NCBI GenBank assembly: GCA_045651765.1
Contig: JAZRSY010000015.1
Coordinates: forward strand, 1 to 64,000
Reading direction: 5' to 3'
From: SIG565 sp045651765
Lineage (GTDB): Bacteria; Bacillota; Clostridia; Oscillospirales; Acutalibacteraceae
Length of the DNA: 64,000 nt
Part shown: one piece after another, positions 6,971 to 14,977 of the stretch
Layout: each line of letters begins with the position of its first letter
Numbering within the stretch: the stretch's first letter is position 1
Program-made: the position numbers and the translations under genes
Notes under the pieces: generated by a model
Told to the model about the DNA's origin: nothing
The model's database searches: none
The model's input: the letters and a program-made list of their open reading frames with translations, nothing else

Positions 6971-8119
6971 CTATATTTTTAAAATTGTATCCATTAAATA
7001 ATCAGAAAATTCTTTACAGGTTGCTCCGTTTTTATTGCCTGTAACAACCACCTTTTTCTCGGTTTCGTTGCAAATGGACAATGCTTTATTAAGTTTATTG
7101 GCCTTTTGTGTAAAACCAATGTGCCTTAAGAGCATTTCGGTTGCTTTAAATATGCTGGAGGGGTTGGCATAATGGGCAATTCCCTCTTCAACCATACGGG
7201 GAGCCGAACCGTGAATGGCCTCGAACATGGCGTATTTATCGCCAATGTTGGCGCTGCCGGCCGTGCCCACGCCACCTTGAATTTGAGCGGCTTCGTCGGT
7301 AATAATATCGCCATATAAATTAGGTAACACAAAAACCTGGAAATTGTGGCGAATATCTTTGTTTACTAAATTGGCTGTCATAATATCTATATACCAATCA
7401 TCTACCGTAATGCCCGGATATTCGGCTGCTACCTTGTGGCAAATTTCGCTAAATTTGCCATCAGTTTTTTTCATAATGTTAGCCTTGGTTACTATGGCAA
7501 CATTAGTTTTGCCGTTAAGCTTTGCGTAATCAAATGCGGCCCTGGCTATGCGCTCGGTGCCGGGGTTGGTTGTAACCTTAAAATCTACCGCTAATTTTTG
7601 TGGTAATTCTATGCCGCGGCTACCCAAAACATACTCGCCTTCGGTATTTTCGCGGTAGAAAATCCAATCTATATTTTCTTCGGGCACGCTAACCGGCCTT
7701 ACATTTGCGTATAAATCAAGTTCCCTTCTTAAAGCCACATTGGCGCTTTCCATTGTGCCGCCCTTTGGTGTAGTTGTGGGGCCTTTTAGCAGAACATCGC
7801 ATTTTTTGATTTCTGCCAGAACATCATCGGGTATAGGTTTGCCTAATTTCAGGCGGTTTTCAATGGTAAGGCCGTTTATAACATTAAACTCTACCCTGCC
7901 GCTTTCAACCTCTTCTTTCAACAAAAACTCAATAAGCCTTTTGGCTTCTTGCACAATAATTGGGCCAATGCCATCGCCACCAATAATGCCAATAACTATT
8001 TTTTCGGCCGTCCTAAAATCTTTTTTAGGCTCGCCCTTTTCCATAATATTTGTGCGTTCTAATTGCTCTTGTAACAATTGCCTGAACTGTTGGCAAGCAT
8101 TTTCAATATATTGGTTCAT
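6971..8119 (-). CDS. icd: Isocitrate dehydrogenase, NAD-type (isocitrate/isopropylmalate dehydrogenase family)
   Basis: 382 residues. Catalyses oxidative decarboxylation of isocitrate to 2-oxoglutarate in the cytoplasm. The substrate loop ESANVALRRELDLY (about 122-135) with Ser and three Arg fits isocitrate rather than isopropylmalate; YRENTEGEY (about 151-159), the metal site DEAAQIQGG and the cofactor region EAIHGSAPRM are present. An N-terminal extension of about 40 residues precedes the usual start of the fold (KIVIGIIGGDGIGP); there is no obvious better start, and MEKGE at residue 26 lacks a strong ribosome site. It overlaps the aconitase gene by one base and is the last gene of the citrate operon. 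Confidence 0.9.
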   Translation of the reverse strand: MNQYIENACQQFRQLLQEQLERTNIMEKGEPKKDFRTAEKIVIGIIGGDGIGPIIVQEAKRLIEFLLKEEVESGRVEFNVINGLTIENRLKLGKPIPDDVLAEIKKCDVLLKGPTTTPKGGTMESANVALRRELDLYANVRPVSVPEENIDWIFYRENTEGEYVLGSRGIELPQKLAVDFKVTTNPGTERIARAAFDYAKLNGKTNVAIVTKANIMKKTDGKFSEICHKVAAEYPGITVDDWYIDIMTANLVNKDIRHNFQVFVLPNLYGDIITDEAAQIQGGVGTAGSANIGDKYAMFEAIHGSAPRMVEEGIAHYANPSSIFKATEMLLRHIGFTQKANKLNKALSICNETEKKVVVTGNKNGATCKEFSDYLMDTILKI

Positions 8120-10050
8120 TATTTATTAATCTCCTTTGTATAGGCTAATAGGCTACCGGCCTTTAAAATGGCCTTTTGGCGTTGGGTAAAACTGCAGGAA
8201 AGTTCAATTTTTTGGCCTGTTGTTTTATTGTTAAGGATAATAACGCCCGAATCCATTCCATCATAAACATTGGTAAGCTCTAATTCATCGCCTTGTGATA
8301 CCTTTTCGTAATCGTCGGGGTTTTTAAAGGTTAGGGGCATTATGCCGGCATTAATTAAATTGGCAATATGGATTCTTGCAAAGCTTTTGGTAATAACGGC
8401 TCTAACGCCTAAATAAAGCGGAACTAAAGCGGCGTGCTCCCTCGAAGAACCCTGGCCATAGTTTGAACCACCAACAATAATGCTTTGGCCTGCATTTAAG
8501 GCACGCTCGGGGAAGGTTGTATCGCACACGGCAAAGCAGAACTGCGACAGGTGTGGTATATTGGAGCGGTAAGGCAAGATTTTAGCACCGGCCGGCATTA
8601 TGTGGTCGGTAGTAATATTGTCGCCCACTTTTAAAATAAGCGGAGCTGTAAGGGTATCTTGCTGCGGGAAACTTTGTGGGAATTTTTTAATATTTGGACC
8701 ACGCAACACCTCTAAGTCTTTAGCCTCTTCGGGTGTGGCGGGTGGTATAACGGCGCTGTCGTCAATTTTAAATTTGTCAGGCATGGTAACCTTTGGCATT
8801 GTGCCAAACACTGTTGGGTCGGTTATATAACCTGTTAGCGCAGCTGCAACGGCAGTTTCGGGCGAAACCAAGTAAACCTGACCATCGGCTGTGCCGCTTC
8901 TGCCTTCAAAATTGCGGTTAAAGGTACGCAAACTAACCCCTGCCGAATTTGGCGAAAAGCCCATACCGATACAAGGTCCACAGGCGCACTCTAAAAGCCT
9001 CGCACCCGAGGCTAAAATGTCGGTTAAAGCACCGCATTCTGAAAGCATTGAAAGCACCTGCTTAGAGCCAGGTGATATCGAAAGGCTAACAGACGGTTGA
9101 ATAACCTTACCTTTTAACATTGCGGCCACCTTTAGCATATCAAACAGTGAGGAGTTTGTGCAGGATCCAATGCAAACCTGGTCTACCTTAGTGCCTTTTA
9201 ACGATTCAACCGTTACAACATTATCGGGACTGTGGGGGCAGGCTATAAGTGGCTTTAGTTCGGATAAATTAATATCAATTACCTTATCGTAACAAGCGTC
9301 GGCATCGCTGCTGATAGCAATAAAATCTTGCTCTCGGCCCTGTGCCTTTAAAAATTCACGGGTAATTTCGTCCGACGGGAAAATTGAGGTGGTAGCACCA
9401 AGTTCGGTGCCCATATTGGTTATGGTTGCCCTTTCGGGTACCGATAAGGTTTTTACGCCCTCGCCTCCCCATTCAATAATGGCACCAACGCCACCCTTAA
9501 CCGAAAGGATTCGCAAAATTTCTAAACTTACATCTTTGGCGGTTACATAGTCGTTTAACCTACCTGTTAAATTAACCTTATACATTTTAGGCATTGTAAT
9601 GTAATATGCGCCGCCGCCCATTGCTACGGCAACATCAAGTCCGCCTGCGCCAAAGGCAAGCATACCAATACCGCCGCCCGTTGGAGTGTGGCTGTCGGAG
9701 CCGATTAAGGTTTTGCCGGGTATGCCAAAACGCTCAAGATGCACCTGGTGGCAAATGCCGTTACCGGGGCGTGAAAAATAAATTCCGTGCTTTTTGGCAA
9801 CGCTTTGAATATAACGGTGGTCGTCGGCATTCTCAAAACCCGATTGCAAGGTGTTATGGTCAATATATGCCACACTACGCTCGGTTTTAACCCTGTCTAT
9901 TCCCATGGTTTCAAACTCTAAATAAGCCATGGTGCCGGTGGCATCTTGGGTTAGGGTTTGGTCAATTTTAAGGGCAATTTCGGTACCTACTACCATTTCG
10001 CCCTCTAATAAATGTGATTTTATAATTTTTTGTGCTATAGTTAAACCCAT
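8119..10050 (-). CDS. acnA: Aconitate hydratase
   Basis: 643 residues, the shorter form resembling the Aquifex-type aconitase. Converts citrate to isocitrate using a [4Fe-4S] cluster. The cluster cysteines are in CIGSCTNSS (about 296) and CACGPCIGMG (about 353-362). The substrate-binding SDSHTPTGGG (about 118-127) and the swivelling-domain motifs GDNITTDHIMPAG (about 473-485) and SNYGQGSSREHAALVP are all intact. It is downstream of the GntR gene by one base and overlaps the isocitrate dehydrogenase gene by one base, so the three are co-translated parts of a citrate-to-2-oxoglutarate route. Confidence 0.95.
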   Translation of the reverse strand: MGLTIAQKIIKSHLLEGEMVVGTEIALKIDQTLTQDATGTMAYLEFETMGIDRVKTERSVAYIDHNTLQSGFENADDHRYIQSVAKKHGIYFSRPGNGICHQVHLERFGIPGKTLIGSDSHTPTGGGIGMLAFGAGGLDVAVAMGGGAYYITMPKMYKVNLTGRLNDYVTAKDVSLEILRILSVKGGVGAIIEWGGEGVKTLSVPERATITNMGTELGATTSIFPSDEITREFLKAQGREQDFIAISSDADACYDKVIDINLSELKPLIACPHSPDNVVTVESLKGTKVDQVCIGSCTNSSLFDMLKVAAMLKGKVIQPSVSLSISPGSKQVLSMLSECGALTDILASGARLLECACGPCIGMGFSPNSAGVSLRTFNRNFEGRSGTADGQVYLVSPETAVAAALTGYITDPTVFGTMPKVTMPDKFKIDDSAVIPPATPEEAKDLEVLRGPNIKKFPQSFPQQDTLTAPLILKVGDNITTDHIMPAGAKILPYRSNIPHLSQFCFAVCDTTFPERALNAGQSIIVGGSNYGQGSSREHAALVPLYLGVRAVITKSFARIHIANLINAGIMPLTFKNPDDYEKVSQGDELELTNVYDGMDSGVIILNNKTTGQKIELSCSFTQRQKAILKAGSLLAYTKEINK

Positions 10051-10051
10051 T

Positions 10052-10696
10052 TTAATACTCCTCGCTTAAAATACTGTTTTTTGCATTGTTTATGTGGTTA
10101 TTTATAAGCTCTAAGGCTTTATTTGTGTCTTTAGCGGCAATGGCCTCATAAAGTTGCCTGTGCTCTTTTATGGATTCTTGTGCGCGGCCGCTGTGTTTTA
10201 TTGAAGCTTTGCGGAATTTTACCACCTTTTTATGCAACGGCACTAATGTTTCTTCTAAAATACGGCTTCCGCAATAATGATAGATGGCCTCGTGAAATTC
10301 GGAATCTTTGTAGCTAATATTATCGTAATCGGATTTAACTCCGTAAAACTCTTGAACATCTATAATATCTTTTAATGCTGCAAGACTTTCTTCGGTAACA
10401 TTATCAATAAATCCGGCAATAGCCATGGCTTCAAGCGGCATTCTGATTTTATAAATATCTATAAGGTCTTCTTTAGAGATTCCCAAAACCTTACTACCCT
10501 TTGGGGTATCAATAATTAATTTTTCTTGTTGCAAACGCCTTAGCGCTTCGCGCACGGGGGTGCGGCTAACGCCTAATTCTTCAGATAGTTTTAACTCGGT
10601 CAAAATTTCACCGAAAGAATATTTGCCAATTAAAATATCCTTTTCAAGCTGCTCAAAAATTTGGTCAGCCAAGGAAATACTTTTATGTTGGTACAT
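10052..10696 (-). CDS. GntR family regulator, FadR/FCD subgroup
   Basis: 214 residues. N-terminal winged helix about 6-73 (LKLSEELGVSRTPVREALRR, the GntR signature), then an all-helical FCD ligand domain about 78-205 with the metal/organic-acid binding His/Asp positions (EFHEAIYHYCG, HRQLYEAI). FCD regulators usually sense organic acids. It lies inside the operon between the citrate synthase and aconitase genes (11-base and 1-base gaps), so it probably controls its own operon in answer to citrate or a related acid. A candidate operator overlaps the operon promoter at 12111-12118. Confidence 0.9.
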   Translation of the reverse strand: MYQHKSISLADQIFEQLEKDILIGKYSFGEILTELKLSEELGVSRTPVREALRRLQQEKLIIDTPKGSKVLGISKEDLIDIYKIRMPLEAMAIAGFIDNVTEESLAALKDIIDVQEFYGVKSDYDNISYKDSEFHEAIYHYCGSRILEETLVPLHKKVVKFRKASIKHSGRAQESIKEHRQLYEAIAAKDTNKALELINNHINNAKNSILSEEY

Positions 10697-10707
10697 AATA
10701 ATTCTCC

Positions 10708-12078
10708 TTATTTAAGTTTACCGCCCGAAAGCAAGGCAATTTTCTTTTCGAGTTCTTCGTTAGTCAGTGCGGTTTGGCGGCCATCTTCGTATTCTTTATC
10801 TATCCAATCTTTAAGCTTGCAAACAAGTTCATCACGCTTAGAAAGTTGGTTTTCGCCCTGCAGGTTATAGTTTTGGTTTATCCAATATGCTATACCGGCA
10901 AGTCCGCTTGTTTTGCTTATCATTACAGAGGCAGGTCGGTTTAAAATCTTATTGGTGTCGAAAATATTGTAAATTTCTTCATCCTTTAATAGTCCGTCGG
11001 CGTGGATTCCTGCCTTGGTAACATTAAAATTACGGCCTACGAATGGGGTCATTGGCGGTATTTTATAACCGATTTCATTTTTAAAGAAATCAGCAATTTC
11101 ACTTATAACGGTGGTATCCATACCATCGAGCGAACCCCTTAGCGATGCATACTCGAACACCATAGCCTCGAGCGGCACATTACCGGTACGTTCGCCAATA
11201 CCTAAAAGTGAACAGTTTACGGCGCTGGCGCCATAAATCCAAGCCGATGTGGCGTTAGAAACAGCCTTATAAAAATCGTTATGTCCGTGCCATTCAAGCA
11301 TTTCACTTGGAACATCGGAATAATGCTGCAAACCGTATATAATGCCGGGGACACTTCGAGGTAAAGCAACCTCGGTGTAAGGTACGCCGTAACCCATGGT
11401 GTCGCAAGTCCTTATTTTAACAGGGATTTTTGCATCGCGCGACATTTTCATAAGTTCATTTACAAAGGGCACAACAAAGCCGTAAAAATCAGCACGGGTA
11501 ATATCTTCTAAATGGCAGCGTGGCATAACCCCGGCCTCGAAGGCATCGGCCACGGCAGACAAATAAATATCCATGGCTTGTTTTCTTGTTTTGCCAAGTT
11601 TTTTAAATATGTGATAATCGCTGCAGGAAACCAAAATTCCCGTTTCTTTAATGCCTAAATCACGTACTAATTTAAAATCTTCTTTACTGGCTCTTATCCA
11701 GGTGGTAATTTCGGGGAATTTTAGACCTAAATCCATACATTTTTCAATAGCTTCCCTGTCTTTTTTGCTGTAAACAAAAAATTCGGTTTGGCGTATTATA
11801 CCGTATGGACCGCCAAGTTTAGAGAGTAATTTATAAATTTTTACAATTTGGTCTACACTATATGGCTCTACCGATTGCTGACCGTCGCGCAAAGAAGTAT
11901 CGGTTATCCAAATTTCTTCGGGCATACCAATCGGCACACGGCGGTGGTTAAAGGCAACCTTTGGTATTTCGTCATATGAATATACATCGCGGTATAAATT
12001 AGGCTCGGCAATATCTTGCAGGCTGTATTTATACGATTTTTGTTCTAACAAGTTAGATTTTTTTGAAATTTCCAGCAT
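10708..12078 (-). CDS. Probable Re-citrate synthase (LeuA/homocitrate synthase family)
   Basis: 456 residues from the ATG at 12078 (AAAGGAG upstream). It is a DRE-TIM metallolyase: metal/base motif TDTSLRDGQQS (59-69), HGHNDFYKAV (about 261) and GERTGNVPLEAM. This family includes isopropylmalate, homocitrate and Re-citrate synthases. The C-terminal LeuA regulatory domain is absent. No leucine or lysine gene is nearby; instead regulator, aconitase and isocitrate dehydrogenase follow, which fits the Re-citrate synthase first described in Clostridium kluyveri. Role: acetyl-CoA + oxaloacetate to citrate, for 2-oxoglutarate and glutamate. Homocitrate synthase cannot be excluded by sequence alone. 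Confidence 0.83.
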   Translation of the reverse strand: MLEISKKSNLLEQKSYKYSLQDIAEPNLYRDVYSYDEIPKVAFNHRRVPIGMPEEIWITDTSLRDGQQSVEPYSVDQIVKIYKLLSKLGGPYGIIRQTEFFVYSKKDREAIEKCMDLGLKFPEITTWIRASKEDFKLVRDLGIKETGILVSCSDYHIFKKLGKTRKQAMDIYLSAVADAFEAGVMPRCHLEDITRADFYGFVVPFVNELMKMSRDAKIPVKIRTCDTMGYGVPYTEVALPRSVPGIIYGLQHYSDVPSEMLEWHGHNDFYKAVSNATSAWIYGASAVNCSLLGIGERTGNVPLEAMVFEYASLRGSLDGMDTTVISEIADFFKNEIGYKIPPMTPFVGRNFNVTKAGIHADGLLKDEEIYNIFDTNKILNRPASVMISKTSGLAGIAYWINQNYNLQGENQLSKRDELVCKLKDWIDKEYEDGRQTALTNEELEKKIALLSGGKLK

Positions 12079-12110
12079 TAAACTAACTCCTTTTTTTACA
12101 GTTGCATTAA

Positions 12111-12147
12111 TGTATACAATTATACAACAATACATTTTAAAAGTCAA
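12111..12147 (-). promoter_or_regulatory. Promoter of the citrate operon with overlapping GntR-type operator
   Basis: On the minus strand TTGACT (12142-12147), 17-base spacer and TATAAT (12119-12124). Directly after the -10 lies the palindrome TGTATACA (12111-12118) in the context AATTGTATACATTAA, which resembles FadR/FCD operators and covers the start point. Binding there would block initiation. Confidence 0.75.
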
Positions 12148-12154
12148 TAAAAAA

Positions 12155-12176
12155 GCAAGGGTATTTCTACCCTTGC
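12155..12176 (-). terminator. Terminator of the esterase gene
   Basis: Nine-base stem GCAAGGGTA/TACCCTTGC with a 4-base loop, followed on the minus strand by TTTTTTATTG. The gene's stop codon (12167-12169) lies at the base of the loop. Confidence 0.85.
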
Positions 12177-12949
12177 AACCAATTTAAATATTTAAACCAA
12201 TTTAGTAACAGTCCCGACCACTGCGAAACATGATTATCGTTATTTGCAAGCCCCATTCCGTGTGGACCGTTTGGGAAAATATGCATTTCGGCCAACACGC
12301 CGCTATTGTTAAGTGCCGCTAAATATTGAGTGCTGTTTTTTACATTAACAACTTGGTCGTTTGATGTATGCCAAATAAAAGCTGGTGGTGTGTTTTTACT
12401 AACAAGCAGGTTTGGGTCGTAATTATGGCTGTTTTGCAGCATTTCTTCCCCGCCCAACAAATTAATATAACTGCCCTTGTGTGCAAAATCGTTTTTCGGC
12501 GAAACTATCACGGGATAACATAAAATTTGGGCATTGGGCAAATAATCTAAAGCATCAATTTGGTCTTGACTCTCGAAATCGAGTTTACCCTTATATGTGC
12601 AAAGCAAGGCTGTTAAATGTCCCCCTGCCGAAGAGCCCATGGCGGCAATTTTTTGCGGATTAATGCCATATTCTTTGGCATTATGCCTTACAAATCTTAT
12701 GGCTCGGCGGGCATCTAAAAGCGGTAACGGAAAACTGTGTGGGGCAACACGGTAATCCACCACAAAAGCGGTAATGCCGTTTTGTGTTAAAAACTCGGCA
12801 TAGCCTTGGCCTTCGTGCTCTGCCCTGCCGCAATAACCACCGCCTGCAAAAATTACAACGGCGGCATCGGTTTTTTTGTTAGCGGGAATGTAAGGTGTAA
12901 TTTGAGGAATTTCGTTGCACATTCCTGGGGTGTTTAGCCATAAATTCAT
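12167..12949 (-). CDS. Alpha/beta hydrolase, BD-FAE-like esterase
   Basis: 260 residues, no signal peptide, so cytoplasmic. The oxyanion region FAGGGYCGR (35-42), the nucleophile elbow GSSAGG (Ser107), an acid in SNDQ (Asp198) and the histidine in GPHGMG (His230) form a complete triad. The fold matches acetyl-xylan-esterase-like or carbohydrate esterases of the BD-FAE group, which remove acetyl groups from sugars, although the substrate cannot be told. It is followed by its own terminator, and upstream genes (membrane protein, J-protein, DUF5685 protein) are closely spaced and may be co-transcribed. Confidence 0.85.
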   Translation of the reverse strand: MNLWLNTPGMCNEIPQITPYIPANKKTDAAVVIFAGGGYCGRAEHEGQGYAEFLTQNGITAFVVDYRVAPHSFPLPLLDARRAIRFVRHNAKEYGINPQKIAAMGSSAGGHLTALLCTYKGKLDFESQDQIDALDYLPNAQILCYPVIVSPKNDFAHKGSYINLLGGEEMLQNSHNYDPNLLVSKNTPPAFIWHTSNDQVVNVKNSTQYLAALNNSGVLAEMHIFPNGPHGMGLANNDNHVSQWSGLLLNWFKYLNWLQG

Positions 12950-12961
12950 AACAATACCTCT

Positions 12962-13492
12962 TTATTTTTTTAAAATTTTGCTAACTTGTTTGTGCAAACG
13001 CATTAAATAAACATTCGCAACACGCACCAAAACAATGTCGTACAAATAAAAGGTTACATTGGCAAGTGCTAATAAAAAAGCAATTCCATATTTACTGAGC
13101 ACGCCAACATCGCCCATATAAATTCCAAAAATTTTGGCCAACACTGTATATACTAATATAACGGCGGCATTAAACACCGCAAATTTTATAATATATTGTA
13201 ATGTTTTATTATTAATTTTTTCTATAATCGCCTTTAAAATTGGGTAATAGCCTAAAAAAAGAACATACATTAACATAGCCTCGGGTTCGGCAAAAAGCAG
13301 AGCCAAAACGGCCGTTACGGCATAGGTAATTATGGCCCATTTTGTATTAATTTCTATTAAAACTATAAGCCCCACTAATCCTGCTATGGCCGGCACTGCA
13401 TAGGTAAAATAAGGAAAATATGACAGTAATAATAATGCTGCAGCCAAGGCCGACATTACACCGCAAAAGGCAATTTTTACATTGTTTTTCAT
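12962..13492 (-). CDS. Multi-pass membrane protein, ECF S-component-like
   Basis: 176 residues with five to six predicted membrane helices (about 7-26, 33-50, 54-71, 72-88, 101-123, 133-155) and a short basic tail (RLHKQVSKILKK). The general look (small, very hydrophobic, start MKNNVKIAFCGVMSAL) resembles substrate-capture subunits of ECF transporters, which often begin with this kind of helix, but no substrate motif is visible. It lies 4 bases after the J-protein gene and 12 bases before the esterase gene. Confidence 0.65.
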   Translation of the reverse strand: MKNNVKIAFCGVMSALAAALLLLSYFPYFTYAVPAIAGLVGLIVLIEINTKWAIITYAVTAVLALLFAEPEAMLMYVLFLGYYPILKAIIEKINNKTLQYIIKFAVFNAAVILVYTVLAKIFGIYMGDVGVLSKYGIAFLLALANVTFYLYDIVLVRVANVYLMRLHKQVSKILKK

Positions 13493-13496
13493 GGCA

Positions 13497-14087
13497 CTAA
13501 CAACAAGGAATTAAATCGCCGCCGCACATTTCACAACAGCAATCGGCAATACAAAGCGATGTACAAGGGTCGCACGAAACACAGCCACCCATATTCTGAC
13601 TACTGCTATAGGGACTGTATTGTCTGCCCGACTGCCTTGAAATTCGGTTGAAGGCTTCGCGGTATTCGGGGTTTTGCGGGTCCATACGACAGGCGGTGGA
13701 AAAGCTTGAATAGGCGCCTTCAAACCAACCCCTTTTGTATTGAACCGAGCCGTTTAAAAAATACCACTCGGCCGTGCGGGAAGCCACAGGCACACCATCT
13801 AACAGTTCTTGAGCCTCTTCTAACCTGCCAGAAAAAACAAGGTTTCTAATGTGTGCAAACTCGCCACTACCGTTATTGGCCGAGCTGCCATTGTTGCCAC
13901 GGCGGGAGTTCATAATGGAGTCGTACGCTTCATTAATTTCTTGCATTTTTTCCTTTGCTAAATCGGAAAGTGGGTTGTCGGCGTAATTATCGGGGTGGTA
14001 TTTACGGGCTAGTTCCCTATAAGCCGTTTTAATTTCATCGTCGGTGGCCTTGGGGCTTACGCCTAAAACTACATATGGGTCGTTCAT
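13497..14087 (-). CDS. J-domain protein with cysteine-rich C-terminus
   Basis: 196 residues. A J domain at 1-62 carries HPD at residues 31-33, so it should stimulate a DnaK-type Hsp70. Residues of about 78-145 look like a TPR-type helical repeat (SGRLEEAQELLDGVP, YKRGWFEGAYSSFSTA). The last 30 residues contain many cysteines (GGCVSCDPCTSLCIADCCCE) and could bind metal. The DnaJ Gly/Phe and zinc-finger substrate regions are missing, so it is not the main DnaJ. Its start overlaps the DUF5685 gene by four bases (ATGA), which suggests the two work together. Confidence 0.85.
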   Translation of the reverse strand: MNDPYVVLGVSPKATDDEIKTAYRELARKYHPDNYADNPLSDLAKEKMQEINEAYDSIMNSRRGNNGSSANNGSGEFAHIRNLVFSGRLEEAQELLDGVPVASRTAEWYFLNGSVQYKRGWFEGAYSSFSTACRMDPQNPEYREAFNRISRQSGRQYSPYSSSQNMGGCVSCDPCTSLCIADCCCEMCGGDLIPCC

Positions 14088-14911
14088 ATTTTTAACTCCT
14101 TAACAAAAGTATCTTCTAATCCTAAAGAAATAATATTGCCTAATATATTTTTAAATTTACAAATTTTAAGTAGCTCAAAGGCCATTTGGGCCTCGTTAAT
14201 TGATAAATAAAGTTGTTTTGTTGCGGTATCTAAAGCGTTTTCGTATGTTTTTAGTGGGTTATAAGAGCCCGTTTTTATGTCTTTTTCAAGGTCGGCAGCG
14301 GCGTCTAAAATATAAATATACCGCCCAATGCAATAACCAAGCCTGTTTAAAACGCGTTTGTTGTTGGGCTCGGGGCTACACATTTCGAACAACCTACTTA
14401 ACATTTTAGCGGTGGGTTCGGCAGCGGCATCAAGGCTTACCGTGTTTTCTTTCTCAACCTTTTGTTGCGCTGAGTCATATTCACTAAACAACTCGTTAAG
14501 CTGTGGATATTTTTGTTTAGCCTTTTTATAACAGGCTGTAACCTTTGGTTTTAAAACTAAATATTTTAATTTTTTTACGGCTTTTTCATCGCGCAAATTA
14601 TCAAGCAATTTATAATAAAGCAACAACATTGCGGCCCCTGCGGCAAAATCCAACTCGGTGCCGCTTTGTGTGCAAAAATTGCATTTTTTAAGGGGGTTAA
14701 AGGGGCAACGGCCCTGTTTTGTCGGACATTCGTTAGCGTTTAACGATGCCATTAACAGTGCCAAAAACACAAACTCGTAATTAAGTGTAAACCTTGCAAA
14801 AATGCCGTAAGATTTGCCAAGCGTTTTGCACATAGAGCAATAATACGCCCTATATAGTTCGTACTCTTTAATTCTGAGTTCGGGCTTAAAGGGTTTAATA
14901 TAACCGAACAC
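14084..14911 (-). CDS. DUF5685 family protein, cysteine-containing, unknown function
   Basis: 275 residues, mostly helical. It starts MFGYIKPFKPELRIKEYE and has conserved cysteine pairs YCSMCK (Cys25, Cys28) and CPFNPLKKCNFC (Cys69, Cys77, Cys80), with Cys62, and an acidic-helix motif DAAADLEKDIKTGSYNPL, all typical of DUF5685. The cysteines could bind a metal or Fe-S cluster. It is coupled to the J-protein gene downstream by a four-base overlap. The pairing with a J-protein is recurrent in this family of genomes as far as I recall, but no function is known. Confidence 0.75.
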   Translation of the reverse strand: MFGYIKPFKPELRIKEYELYRAYYCSMCKTLGKSYGIFARFTLNYEFVFLALLMASLNANECPTKQGRCPFNPLKKCNFCTQSGTELDFAAGAAMLLLYYKLLDNLRDEKAVKKLKYLVLKPKVTACYKKAKQKYPQLNELFSEYDSAQQKVEKENTVSLDAAAEPTAKMLSRLFEMCSPEPNNKRVLNRLGYCIGRYIYILDAAADLEKDIKTGSYNPLKTYENALDTATKQLYLSINEAQMAFELLKICKFKNILGNIISLGLEDTFVKELKI

Positions 14912-14977
14912 AACAACCCTCCTAAATAAACTAGTTAAATTATAACCTTAAACAAACGACTATTAGTTAATAATGTG

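Noticed and set aside
10708..12078. Isopropylmalate synthase (leuA)
   Set aside because: No C-terminal leucine-binding domain and no leu genes near; operon partners are aconitase and isocitrate dehydrogenase.
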